Positions 25,843 to 34,397 of a stretch of DNA of 39,315 nucleotides are shown in pieces. Numbering within the stretch: position 1 is the first letter of the stretch; each line of letters begins with the position of its first letter. The position numbers and the translations under genes were made by a program. Below the pieces are notes generated by a model, which saw only the letters and a program-made list of their open reading frames with translations, ran no database searches and was not told the DNA's origin. Source of the DNA: Bacteriovoracaceae bacterium UBA7317 (GTDB lineage Bacteria > Bdellovibrionota > Bacteriovoracia > Bacteriovoracales > Bacteriovoracaceae); contig DKQD01000053.1 in assembly GCA_002474345.1 (NCBI GenBank), positions 1 to 39,315 of the forward strand, read 5' to 3'.

Positions 25843-27180
25843 ATGGAAAAGCAGTTTCAAGATAATTTGAGTAAAATTTCCTCACCATTTTGGAGAAAAA
25901 TGGACGCTTGCTCACTAGATTACAATGGAGCTCGGTATAGAGATATTTTGCTAGTAAAACCAATGCAGGGCAAGGCTAAAAAGATAATTCTCAATAGAAC
26001 TCAGTTTTCTTTTCTTTCTTCAAAGAGCTTTGATACAGAGGTTAAAGGTTTCAATATTTATTTACCAAACTTAATGGGTGATGAGGTATCTTTTTCTTTA
26101 ACTCTTAAACCCGTTTTTTTAAAGAATGCTGAAAAGGGTGGACGTTATCTTCTAAATTCTTATTCGGAAAGCCCTTTTAAAATAAATGGAGTTTTAAGTT
26201 ACAGTTCATTTATAGAAAGGGGTGATATTGTAGACTTAGGTTTTCACAGGTTGGAGTTTAAATCTTCAAATGAAGAAAGTTTGAACTCTAAAGAAAATGA
26301 GCTTCTTCAAAACCCGAGTATATTAAATTCAAACTTGAATATTCTTATTGAAGGAGAGACAGGGACAGGTAAGTCCAGGCTTGCTAAAATTATTCATGAA
26401 AAGAGTCAAAGAAATGGAGAGTTTGTTCAAATTAACCTGGCTTCTTACTCAGAAAATCTCATTGAATCAGAACTTTTTGGGCATATAAAAGGGGCGTTTA
26501 CTGGTGCTTTTGGTTCGAAGCCAGGAGCTTTTCTTTTTGCTGACAAGGGGACTTTGTTTTTGGATGAAATTGATTCCTTGCCCATAAATATACAAACCAA
26601 GCTACTTCTTTTTTTAGATACGAATGAATTTAGACAAGTCGGTGGTGAAAAGCTCAAAAAAACTGATGTAAAAATTATTTTTGCTTCAGGAAAAAGTTTA
26701 AAAGATCTTGTTCATAACGGGAAAATGAGGCAGGACTTTTTTTATCGAATAAGTTCGGGCGTAAAGCTATCTCTTCCACCATTAAGAGATGATTCTTTAC
26801 TATTAGAGACAATTTGCAAGGATTTTTCTTCAAGAGAGGGTATTTATATCCATCCTTCTCTTCAGGACTATTATAAAAAACTGTCTTGGCCTGGAAATAT
26901 AAGACAACTGATATCCCATTTGAAAAAAAAGAAGCTTTTGAGTAAGGGTAAAAAAATAGAATTTGATTCAGTTGATGAAGACCTTGTAGAGCATGAAAGA
27001 GATTTTTTTAAAACAGCTTTATCAAGTAGGCCTCATTTAACTCTTGAAGAAGTAAAGAAAAGATATGCATTTAATGTATTTAAATATTGTAGGGAGAATT
27101 TAGATGAAGCTTCAAGAGTTTTAAATATTTCAAAGAATACATTAAGGAGCTTTGTTAGAAGTATTAATCTTTTGTGTTGA
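25843..27180 (+). CDS. Sigma-54-dependent activator with FHA-like N-terminal domain
   Basis: A 445-residue bacterial enhancer-binding protein. The N-terminal part (about 30-145) ends in F-K-I-N-G-V-L-S-Y-S-S-F-I-E-R-G-D-I-V-D-L-G, which matches the last strands of an FHA domain; the phosphothreonine-binding R and S-x-x-H residues are not obvious, so the domain looks degenerate. The AAA+ domain has Walker A GETGTGKS (171-178), the sigma-54-contacting GAFTGA (217-222), Walker B GTLFLDEID (236-244) and R-Q-D-F-F-Y-R. A Fis-type helix-turn-helix closes the chain (N-L-D-E-A-S-R-V-L-N-I-S-K-N-T-L-R). AAAAGGAG precedes the ATG. It converges with the FliL-like gene with 8 bases between them. Confidence 0.92.
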   Translation: MEKQFQDNLSKISSPFWRKMDACSLDYNGARYRDILLVKPMQGKAKKIILNRTQFSFLSSKSFDTEVKGFNIYLPNLMGDEVSFSLTLKPVFLKNAEKGGRYLLNSYSESPFKINGVLSYSSFIERGDIVDLGFHRLEFKSSNEESLNSKENELLQNPSILNSNLNILIEGETGTGKSRLAKIIHEKSQRNGEFVQINLASYSENLIESELFGHIKGAFTGAFGSKPGAFLFADKGTLFLDEIDSLPINIQTKLLLFLDTNEFRQVGGEKLKKTDVKIIFASGKSLKDLVHNGKMRQDFFYRISSGVKLSLPPLRDDSLLLETICKDFSSREGIYIHPSLQDYYKKLSWPGNIRQLISHLKKKKLLSKGKKIEFDSVDEDLVEHERDFFKTALSSRPHLTLEEVKKRYAFNVFKYCRENLDEASRVLNISKNTLRSFVRSINLLC

Positions 27181-27188
27181 TTTATTTT

Positions 27189-28076
27189 TTAATTAGCAAG
27201 AACATTATTTATATAAACTTTTGATATGTGTCCTTTTATTTTCAATCTTTGAACAAGAACATTAATTTCTTCTTTAATTTTAAGTTTTATAATTCTTTTT
27301 CCTTCTTCTTTGAGAGGAAAGGTTGGAACAATTGGTTGGACACTATTATTTAGCTGATCCTTAATGAGGTTTTCATTAACCCTTGAACTAAAATATGCAG
27401 CGATATATCTATTAGAGCCTTCAACCGTAAAATCAAAGGTAAGCATCCTTATGGCATTAATGCTTTCAACATAAATAGGGAGGTCTATATTTTGTAAAGA
27501 AAATTGTTTTTTCTCTCCTAAAAAATAATCAGGTCTTTTTATGTAGTCTGACGTATCAGGACCTTTTTTCTTTTCTTTTTTAAGCGTAAAAATGTCTTTT
27601 CCCGTTCTTTCTTTTACAATTTGATTTAGTGAGTTGTATCCAATAAGAAGGATAATTGTTAATAATGAAGAGGCTATTAAGATATTCTTTAATTTTTCTT
27701 TAGGCATCTTCCTAAAAAAAGTTATTACTTTTTTTGAAAGGATTGAAATAAATGAATAAAGGCTTTTAAATATTTCTTTGAAATCAATTTTTTTGAAGCT
27801 AAAGTTTTCGATCCATTCATTAGTTTGTCGGACTTTTTTTGAGGTAACTCTTTTAATATTTTTTAATTCTTTTTGGGATTTATTTGAAAAAGTAACCGTC
27901 TTATCTTTAATATCACCCATTTTTTCTATGATTTCTTTCTTTTTTTCTTCTTTCTTTTTACGGAACTTTAATTTTAAGTCTTTTACTATGTTCGGAGTTG
28001 CTTTTTTGATAGTAGATTTAACTATTGCAAAAATTTTAAGAAGAATGGCATTAATTTTATCAATTAATTTTTGCAA
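27189..28076 (-). CDS. Membrane-anchored protein with FliL-like C-terminal domain
   Basis: The start is TTG at 28076: a perfect GGAGG lies seven bases upstream (28088-28084), whereas the ATG at 28115 has none, giving 295 aa. About 120 residues of very basic, partly coiled-coil cytoplasmic sequence come first, then one membrane helix (near residues 132-152), then an external domain. Its end, G-K-R-I-I-K-L-K-I-K-E-E-I-N followed by G-H-I-S-K-V-Y-I-N-N-V, follows the FliL pattern (G-K-x-x-L-x-x-E-x-x-x-x-I-N ... V-Y-x-x-x-F). FliL supports the flagellar stator, but the long basic N-terminus is not usual and no flagellar gene is near. It may act with another stator or envelope complex. The FliL link rests on motif resemblance only. 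Confidence 0.65.
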   Translation of the reverse strand: MQKLIDKINAILLKIFAIVKSTIKKATPNIVKDLKLKFRKKKEEKKKEIIEKMGDIKDKTVTFSNKSQKELKNIKRVTSKKVRQTNEWIENFSFKKIDFKEIFKSLYSFISILSKKVITFFRKMPKEKLKNILIASSLLTIILLIGYNSLNQIVKERTGKDIFTLKKEKKKGPDTSDYIKRPDYFLGEKKQFSLQNIDLPIYVESINAIRMLTFDFTVEGSNRYIAAYFSSRVNENLIKDQLNNSVQPIVPTFPLKEEGKRIIKLKIKEEINVLVQRLKIKGHISKVYINNVLAN

Positions 28077-28250
28077 GTTTAATCCTCCAATATGAATCTT
28101 ATATTCTAACGGCATTTAGATGTATTTTAATTAGTTTCCCTTATGTTTATTGGAAAAAAGTACCCAATGACTTTTCAGCACCTTCTTTTATTCATGATTA
28201 CCTTGTGTTTCCGATAAAAAAGATTGTCATCTTAACTAGGACTTCAAAAA

Positions 28251-28904
28251 ATGCTCTTAAGTCTCAGAAGCAATTTTATTATATGCATAATCGTTTTTAT
28301 CAGTACAAGTTGTTCTAGTTGGCTTCATCAAAGAACTTTTTTGAAAGAAATGGATGAGGTTAAGGAAGGTTTTTTTGTTCCAAGGAAGGACTTTGAAGTT
28401 GTCCCTGGAGATTCAGGAAAACAATTTCGTTCTAGGAGAGAGATTGGAAGAAGAACACCTCTAACTCATAAAAAACGTCAAAAACGAGAGTTAAATGACT
28501 ATCTATCAAAAGAGCTCGACTATAAGGAAAGGCGGCTAAGCAAAAAAGAATCCAGGCGCTATAGAAATAATGGGGAGTTGTTTGATAGTGACTCAGAAAG
28601 AATATATTACCTCAACCTTCCTATAGAAGACCGCTTAGGTTATTTATCTAGAAAGAGAGGAGATTTGAGAAGGCTGGATTTTAAGGATACAGGCTACTCT
28701 AGCTTGGAAAGAAGGGCGATTAAAAAAAGGCAGCTCTTTGTTGGTATGACAAAGGGCGCGGTTAGGAGGTCTTGGGGATCTCCTGAAAGGGTGGAATATG
28801 CAGGAAACCCTCAGATGCAGAACGAGAAATGGACTTTTTATCACGGCAGGTCAAGAAAAAATGTCTTTTTTGAATCTGGAATTGTCCAAGGTTGGGATTT
28901 TTAG
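28251..28904 (+). CDS. Lipoprotein with BamE/SmpA-like C-terminal domain
   Basis: A 217-residue lipoprotein. The signal ends in the lipobox S-T-S-C (Cys21). A middle part (about 60-150) is unusually rich in Arg, Lys, Asp and Glu and probably lacks a fold. The C-terminal 60 residues, with LFVGMTKGAVRRSWGSPERV then E-K-W-T-F-Y and a final strand F-F-E-S-G-I-V-Q-G-W, fit the BamE/SmpA/OmlA pattern (G-M-x-x-x-x-V-x-x-x-x-G-x-P). It may help outer-membrane assembly, but it is not BamE itself by length. It precedes accA by 129 bases with promoter-like sequence between. Confidence 0.75.
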   Translation: MLLSLRSNFIICIIVFISTSCSSWLHQRTFLKEMDEVKEGFFVPRKDFEVVPGDSGKQFRSRREIGRRTPLTHKKRQKRELNDYLSKELDYKERRLSKKESRRYRNNGELFDSDSERIYYLNLPIEDRLGYLSRKRGDLRRLDFKDTGYSSLERRAIKKRQLFVGMTKGAVRRSWGSPERVEYAGNPQMQNEKWTFYHGRSRKNVFFESGIVQGWDF

Positions 28905-28910
28905 TTAAAT

Positions 28911-28960
28911 TTGACATTTTTCTCTTTAGTCTTATGTTGACCTTTTAGTCTAATTTGGAC
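28911..28960 (+). promoter_or_regulatory. Promoter-like region and imperfect direct repeat upstream of accA
   Basis: TTGACA (28911-28916) is followed after 16 bases by TATGTT (28933-28938). The -10 overlaps the first of two similar 16-mers, TTAGTCTTATGTTGAC (28926-28941) and TTAGTCTAATTTGGAC (28945-28960), 13 of 16 bases identical and 19 bases apart. This may be an operator controlling the fatty-acid-synthesis gene downstream. Confidence 0.4.
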
Positions 28961-29033
28961 AATCATGTACATTTTTGATCTATTGTAATCAAAAAGTTGG
29001 CCATCAAGGACAGGTCATCGTGAGAGGTAATAA

Positions 29034-30026
29034 ATGGGCGTTCATACTGGAAATTACACTTTAGATTTTGAGAGACCTGTAAGGGAATTGGAAAATCAAA
29101 TACAAGATTTGAGAGGGGTTTCTGGGAAGCCTCACTTAGATTTGTCTTCTGAAGTAGGTGCTCTTCAAAAAAAGGTAGATAAATTAATTACTGAAATTTA
29201 TGGAAATCTATCTCCATGGGAAAGAGTTCAGCTTTCAAGGCACCCAAATAGACCTCATGCTTCTGATTATATTAAGGAGGTTCTCAGTGATTTTCATGAA
29301 CTCCATGGGGATAGAAAGTTTGCTGATGATCCTTCAATTATAGTTGGCTTTGCTTACTTAGATGGTAGAAAAGTTGCTGTTTTAGGAATTGAAAAAGGAA
29401 GGAAAACTAAGGACAAAGTCCATAGAAACTTTGGAATGCCAAGACCTGAGGGATATAGAAAAGCAATTCGAATTATGAAGCTTGCAGATCAATTCAACAT
29501 CCCAATTATTTCTTTTGTTGATACGCCAGGTGCTTATCCAGGAATTGGAGCTGAAGAGCGTGGTCAGGCCTCGGCCATAGCCGAGAATTTGGCTGAGATG
29601 TTTGATATAAAAGTACCTATTGTCTCAGTCATTATCGGCGAGGGTGGATCAGGAGGTGCTTTGGGTATAGCAATTGCTGATAAAGTTTTGATGATGGAGT
29701 ACTCTATCTATTCCGTTATTTCTCCAGAATCTTGTGCATCTATCCTCTGGGCAGATCCAAAAAAGGGAGAAACCGCATCTAAAGCTTTAAAGCTCTCCCC
29801 ATCAAAAGCACAGGAATTAGGTGTTATTGACGGAACTATTGAAGAGCCGATTGGTGGAGCTCATAGGGATCACCAAAAGGTTTTTGAGACTATGAAAAAA
29901 AGGTTATCAAAAGAGTTGGATTCCTTAGCTGGTATAGGAACGAAGGAACTTACAGAATCTAGATTTAAAAAGTTCAGAAACATGGGTAACGAAACAATTT
30001 GCCAGGTGGCCTTTGATTCTCATTAA
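29034..30026 (+). CDS. accA: Acetyl-CoA carboxylase carboxyltransferase subunit alpha
   Basis: Half of the carboxyltransferase that makes malonyl-CoA for fatty-acid synthesis, working with AccD. The chain (330 aa, usual about 319) shows the N-terminal helical L-E-N-Q-I-Q-D-L region, P-W-E-R-V-Q-L-S-R-H-P-x-R-P, the D-P-S-I-I-V-G-F-A loop, F-V-D-T-P-G-A-Y-P-G and I-G-E-G-G-S-G-G-A-L, then S-V-I-S-P-E-S-C-A-S-I-L-W. GAGAGG precedes the ATG. accD is not in the window. yicC follows 60 bases later, then gmk and rel on the same strand. Confidence 0.97.
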   Translation: MGVHTGNYTLDFERPVRELENQIQDLRGVSGKPHLDLSSEVGALQKKVDKLITEIYGNLSPWERVQLSRHPNRPHASDYIKEVLSDFHELHGDRKFADDPSIIVGFAYLDGRKVAVLGIEKGRKTKDKVHRNFGMPRPEGYRKAIRIMKLADQFNIPIISFVDTPGAYPGIGAEERGQASAIAENLAEMFDIKVPIVSVIIGEGGSGGALGIAIADKVLMMEYSIYSVISPESCASILWADPKKGETASKALKLSPSKAQELGVIDGTIEEPIGGAHRDHQKVFETMKKRLSKELDSLAGIGTKELTESRFKKFRNMGNETICQVAFDSH

Positions 30027-30086
30027 GGATTCAAAGAAAAGATTCCTTCTTTAATCATTTAATTTAAAAATTGAGAGGTTTATCGA

Positions 30087-30968
30087 ATGTCTTTCCAATC
30101 TATGACCGGCTTCGGCAGGTCAGAAAGCAATAATGATTCCTATTCTCTAACTGTAGAAATGAAAAGTGTGAATCATCGGTTTCGAGACATTAGGTTTAAG
30201 GCACCATTTATTTTAAGTAGTTTTGAGAATTCCCTTAAAAAGCAATTAGGAGAAGTTTTTAAAAGAGGTAGCTTTGATTTATATTTTAATCTAAGAAAAG
30301 TTTCCAAAGAGAATTCCTTTGCACATATAGATAAAGAAAAAGTGAAGAGCTTTATTAAGGATATGAAAGAAATAGAGAATGATTCTTCATCTAGTTTTTC
30401 TTTTCAAGCCACTGACTTTTTGAGAAGTGAATTCTTTCAAGATCAGGATAATGAAAAAGAAATAGAAATTGTTAAGGAACTAGTTTTTTCTACCTTCTCA
30501 AAGGCCCTTGATTTATTAAAAGAAACAAGGATTCAAGAGGGTGAAAGGATGATCAAGGTTATTGGAGATCACCTAAACTCTTTTAAATCCTACTTAGAAG
30601 AAATTGAAAAAAAAGTTCACGACTTTTCTACCCCTGTTAAGAATAAGTTCCGAGAAAAATTTGAAAAAGAGTTTTCAAAGGATTATAAAATTGATGAGAG
30701 TCGATTTATGCAGGAGGTCATTTACACTCTAGAGAAGTTAGATGTTTCTGAAGAAGTAGATAGGTTGAAGAGCCACCTGGAAAAGCTTGATGAAATGCTG
30801 AAAAATGGTGGAGAGGTTGGAAGGAAGTTAGAGTTTTTCATCCAAGAGCTAGGCAGAGAAGTTAACACAATAGGCTCTAAATCAGTCTTAGAAGAAGTAA
30901 GCCAAGCTGTTATACAAATGAAGGTTCAACTCGAAAAAATAAGGGAACAAGCTCTTAATCTGGAGTAA
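30087..30968 (+). CDS. yicC: YicC/YloC family endoribonuclease
   Basis: A 293-residue protein, full length for the family. It opens with S-M-T-G-F-G-R-S-E and V-E-M-K-S-V-N-H-R-F-R-D-I-R, the family's strongest motif, and ends with the DUF1732 region: D-E-S-R-F-M-Q-E-V-I-Y, K-L-D-V-S-E-E-V-D-R-L-K-S-H and G-R-K-L-E-F-F-I-Q-E-L-x-R-E-x-N-T-x-x-S-K. Members in E. coli and B. subtilis are reported to be RNases. It lies directly ahead of gmk (18-base gap), the usual bacterial arrangement. Confidence 0.95.
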   Translation: MSFQSMTGFGRSESNNDSYSLTVEMKSVNHRFRDIRFKAPFILSSFENSLKKQLGEVFKRGSFDLYFNLRKVSKENSFAHIDKEKVKSFIKDMKEIENDSSSSFSFQATDFLRSEFFQDQDNEKEIEIVKELVFSTFSKALDLLKETRIQEGERMIKVIGDHLNSFKSYLEEIEKKVHDFSTPVKNKFREKFEKEFSKDYKIDESRFMQEVIYTLEKLDVSEEVDRLKSHLEKLDEMLKNGGEVGRKLEFFIQELGREVNTIGSKSVLEEVSQAVIQMKVQLEKIREQALNLE

Positions 30969-30986
30969 AATAGAAAGGGGATCAGT

Positions 30987-31562
30987 TTGGCAGATATTGA
31001 AAGGGGGAAAATTGTCGTTATAGTAGCTCCCTCAGGAACGGGCAAATCAAGCCTTATAAGTCGTTTAAAAGTGGATTTTCCTGGTCTTGTGGAGTCTGTT
31101 TCACACACAACAAGGCCTCCAAGAGAAGGTGAAGTTGATGGGACCCATTACTTTTTTACTGAAGTTGAGTCCTTTAAACAAATGATTGAAATGGGAGTTT
31201 TTATCGAGTGGGCAGAAGTACATAGCAATTATTATGGGACTTCTAAAGAATTTATTGATATGGCCTTGAAAAAGGGTCAAAGTCTTATTTTTGACCTTGA
31301 CGTTCAAGGTGCTGACAGCTTTAAGGATTACTTTGGGAAGAAGGCCAACATTATTTTTATTGCGCCACCTTCCCTGGAAGATTTAGAGAAGAGGCTCCGT
31401 GGAAGAGCAACAGACAAGGATGAAGTAATTAAAAGGCGTTTAAATAATGCTGAGAAGGAAATTCTCAGAAAAAACGATTATGATTATTGTTTAGTAAATG
31501 ATGAATTTGAGTCTTCTTACGCGAGATTAAAAGAAATTGTTGGAAAAGTTTTAGGAGTTTAG
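30987..31562 (+). CDS. gmk: Guanylate kinase
   Basis: Phosphorylates GMP to GDP with ATP. A P-loop APSGTGKSS near residue 14, the GMP-binding S-H-T-T-R-P-P-R-E-G-E, the G-x-H-Y-F-F and the lid R-G-R-A-T-D are all present. The length (191 aa) is normal. The start is TTG at 30987, backed by AAAGGGG six to thirteen bases upstream. One base separates its stop from the start of the rel gene, so they are translationally linked. No rpoZ lies between them. Confidence 0.96.
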   Translation: MADIERGKIVVIVAPSGTGKSSLISRLKVDFPGLVESVSHTTRPPREGEVDGTHYFFTEVESFKQMIEMGVFIEWAEVHSNYYGTSKEFIDMALKKGQSLIFDLDVQGADSFKDYFGKKANIIFIAPPSLEDLEKRLRGRATDKDEVIKRRLNNAEKEILRKNDYDYCLVNDEFESSYARLKEIVGKVLGV

Positions 31563-31563
31563 T

Positions 31564-33762
31564 TTGCATCGACCGTTAGATTTTTCTCACGAAAGAGATG
31601 TAAAAGTAGAAGACCTTGTTAGAAGGGTTCAAGCTTATTATCCTGATGCAGATTTTGTTATGCTTAGAAAGGCATTCCACTTTGCTGATAGGGCCCATAA
31701 AGGCCAAAAGAGGAGTTCTGGAGAGAGTTATATAACCCACCCACTAAATGTGGCCAGCACTCTGATAAAGCTGAGAATGGATTTGGATAGTATTATTGCG
31801 GGCCTTCTTCACGATACTATAGAAGACTGTGATGTTACTCCAGAGGATATTGAAAAGGAGTTCTCGGAGTCTATCTCTCAGGTAGTTGTCGGTTTAACAA
31901 AAATATCAAAAATTAAATTTAAAACTAAAGAAGAGTCTCAGGCGGAAAACTTCAGAAAAATGGTTGTTGCTATGGCCAAGGACCTGAGAGTTATTATCGT
32001 CAAATTGGCCGATAGAATGCATAATATGAGGACTCTTCAATATGTTTCAGATGAAAAGCAAAAGAAGATAGCACAAGAGACACTTGATATATATGTGCCT
32101 CTGGCGAGTCGGCTTGGAATCAATTCTGTTAAAGCTGAACTTGAAGATTTATGCCTAAGGTTTTTAAAGCCTGAAACTTACTATAAACTTGCCGAAAAAG
32201 TGGCAATGAAAAAGTCCGAGAGAGAGCTTTATATTAAGTCTGTTAAAGATGAGATGGTGGAAAAGCTTCTTAGTTACTCTCTAAAAGTAGAGGTAAGAGG
32301 ACGACCTAAGCACTTTTATTCTATTTATAAAAAGATGATTTCTAGAGGTGTTGATTTCGAACAGATTCAGGACATCCTCGCTTTTAGATTGATTGTTAGT
32401 AATATAACTGAATGTTACAAAGCCTTAGGTATTATACATTCTTCATTTATTCCAATTCCAGGTCGTTTTAAGGATTATATTGCTATTCCAAAAGTCAATA
32501 ACTATCAAAGTCTTCACACAACTGTTATTGGTCCTGGTGCTGAAAGAATTGAGATTCAAATTAGAACGCATGATATGGATGAGGTTGCCGAGACTGGGGT
32601 TGCAGCTCATTGGAAATATAAAGAGGGACTTGTTAGCGGGTCTACGAAAAGTCAGCTTCAGTGGGTAGAAGAGTTATTAGAGTTTAATAAAAATGTTGAA
32701 AGCTCTAGTGAATTTATGGAAGCGGTCAAGTCAGATTTAGATTCAGGTGGAATTTTTATTTTCACTCCAAAGGGTGATGTTCGAGAATTAAGGTATGGAG
32801 CTACGCCTCTAGACTTTGCTTATGCAATACACACCGAAGTTGGTAATCATTGCGTAGGGGCCAAAGTTAATTCCAAAATGGTTCCTCTTAAATATACCCT
32901 TAAATCTGGTGATTCTGTTGAGATTCTAACTTCAAAGACGCAAACGCCTTCAAAGGATTGGTTAAAAATTGCTAAAACTGGGAGGGCCCAGTCTCGAATC
33001 AAGCAATGGCTTCATAAAGTTGAAAGAGCAAAACATAGAGAATTAGGTCAAGAAGTCTTTGAAAAATCTTTAAAAGTATTTTCAACATCAATAAAAGCAT
33101 TAGTTAAAAATGGAGATATTGAAAGGATCATTAGAGAATTTAAATTGAAAAGTGATGATGAGCTTTTTATTTCAATTGGGTCAGGTCGCTTACAAACGAA
33201 GACTATTTTAAAATCCATTCCTTCAATAAAAGATAAAGTCGTTGATGAGAATTTTGAAGATAAGATAGAAGAAATAACAACCTTTTCTAGAAAGCTAAGT
33301 AGATCTGTTAAAAAGAAGTCAAATAAGGATAATGCAATAATTGTTGATGGGATGGATGATCTTATGATCCGTGTTGCAAAATGCTGTAATCCAATTCCAG
33401 GTGATCCGATCATTGGTTTTGTTACCAGAGGAAGAGGAATAACTGTTCATATGAAAAAGTGTAACGTTATTGATAAAGTCTCTGTGGATAGATGTATTCC
33501 CGCAGATTGGAATGAAGAATTTAAGTTTAGACACCCAGTGAATATAAAAGTTATCACACATGATAAGCCTGGAATTTTATCCCAAATTTCAAAAAGTATT
33601 AACAATATTGGAATCAATATAAAAAGCGCGATGGCAAAAAGCCTTCTTGATAAAAAGGGAAGCTTCATTTTTGAAATAGAAGTTAAAGATTATAGTGAAT
33701 TACTTAAAGTAATTGGTTGTATTGAAGGACTTAGTGAAGTCATAAGTGTCCATAGAATTTAA
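31564..33762 (+). CDS. spoT: Bifunctional (p)ppGpp synthetase/hydrolase (Rel/SpoT)
   Basis: The stringent-response enzyme that makes and degrades (p)ppGpp. The hydrolase HD domain is intact: H-P-L-N-V-A with His59, and L-L-H-D-T-I-E-D with His83-Asp84 and Glu87-Asp88. The synthetase has GRPKHFYSIYKKM, GRFKDYIAIPK (300-310) and NNYQSLHTTV. TGS (about 395-455), the helical region, the Cys607-Cys608 (AKCCNPIPGD) zinc-finger-type domain and an ACT domain (about 660-732) follow. At 732 aa it is full length and looks active in both directions. The start is TTG at 31564 with AGGAG six bases ahead. Its stop overlaps the stop of the convergent ydcF-like gene by four bases. Confidence 0.95.
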   Translation: MHRPLDFSHERDVKVEDLVRRVQAYYPDADFVMLRKAFHFADRAHKGQKRSSGESYITHPLNVASTLIKLRMDLDSIIAGLLHDTIEDCDVTPEDIEKEFSESISQVVVGLTKISKIKFKTKEESQAENFRKMVVAMAKDLRVIIVKLADRMHNMRTLQYVSDEKQKKIAQETLDIYVPLASRLGINSVKAELEDLCLRFLKPETYYKLAEKVAMKKSERELYIKSVKDEMVEKLLSYSLKVEVRGRPKHFYSIYKKMISRGVDFEQIQDILAFRLIVSNITECYKALGIIHSSFIPIPGRFKDYIAIPKVNNYQSLHTTVIGPGAERIEIQIRTHDMDEVAETGVAAHWKYKEGLVSGSTKSQLQWVEELLEFNKNVESSSEFMEAVKSDLDSGGIFIFTPKGDVRELRYGATPLDFAYAIHTEVGNHCVGAKVNSKMVPLKYTLKSGDSVEILTSKTQTPSKDWLKIAKTGRAQSRIKQWLHKVERAKHRELGQEVFEKSLKVFSTSIKALVKNGDIERIIREFKLKSDDELFISIGSGRLQTKTILKSIPSIKDKVVDENFEDKIEEITTFSRKLSRSVKKKSNKDNAIIVDGMDDLMIRVAKCCNPIPGDPIIGFVTRGRGITVHMKKCNVIDKVSVDRCIPADWNEEFKFRHPVNIKVITHDKPGILSQISKSINNIGINIKSAMAKSLLDKKGSFIFEIEVKDYSELLKVIGCIEGLSEVISVHRI

Positions 33763-34397
33763 TTCAGAGGAATTGGCTGAGTTAATTCTTGTTCCCACAG
33801 AGAGAGAAACGCATACGTTCGAACCACCTTATAAACTTCTTTAAAGAGTATTTTTAAATTTCTAAAGTTAAAATAATTTTTAGAAATTCCAAAATAGTAA
33901 AATTCGGGTACAATCTGCTTAGATGTCATCTTTTCGATAATGTGCTTAATTCTTAAGATATGATAATCATGAGAAATAATGAGAATCCTTTTATAGTTTT
34001 TATTTTTTCTGGCAAAGGAAAGTGTATAGATTACATTTTCTAGTGTATTTTTTGCCTGATAATCAAACTTTACTTTAGAAAAGTTTTTGAGATTTTTCTT
34101 TTCAAGAGAATGAAGGATTTTTTTTGTTGCGAGTTTGGATGAAACTCCTGTTATAAATAGCGGTGGAAAATTAAAGCTTTTTGCTGTTTTTAAAGCAAAA
34201 GGTATACGACCTGTATCCCCTGTGAATACAGCAATCAAGTTGGGTGAATTTTGAAAAAAAGCTTTTCTTGTTTTTTGCTCTTCAGTGTGTGAAGTGTGGA
34301 GGAAGTAAAGACCAAGAGTCGCATAAAGGATAGTCACCGAAGCAAAAATTGTGAGAAAAAGCCTCTTATAATTTCTTTTTTTCTTAAATAGGTCCAT
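33759..34397 (-). CDS. YdcF/SanA/ElyC family (DUF218) membrane-anchored protein
   Basis: A 212-residue protein with one N-terminal helix (about 12-33) followed by a DUF218 domain: the first strand L-I-A-V-F-T-G-D-T-G-R-I, a middle F-I-T-G-V-S-S, the conserved A-K-N-T-L-E-N-V helix start and R-I-L-I-I-S-H-D-Y-H-I-L-R with the family S-x-x-x-H. Relatives such as SanA and ElyC affect envelope integrity and peptidoglycan precursor use. Its start overlaps the end of ridA by 14 bases, so both are on one transcript. Confidence 0.88.
   Translation of the reverse strand: MDLFKKKRNYKRLFLTIFASVTILYATLGLYFLHTSHTEEQKTRKAFFQNSPNLIAVFTGDTGRIPFALKTAKSFNFPPLFITGVSSKLATKKILHSLEKKNLKNFSKVKFDYQAKNTLENVIYTLSFARKNKNYKRILIISHDYHILRIKHIIEKMTSKQIVPEFYYFGISKNYFNFRNLKILFKEVYKVVRTYAFLSLWEQELTQPIPLN

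Noticed and set aside
27778..28095. Plus-strand 105-codon Phe-rich frame
   Set aside because: Antisense to the Lys-rich part of the FliL-like gene: AAA/AAG codons read backwards give Phe/Leu.
33048..33668. Three minus-strand frames of 70-120 codons
   Set aside because: All are antisense to the zinc-finger/ACT part of the rel gene.
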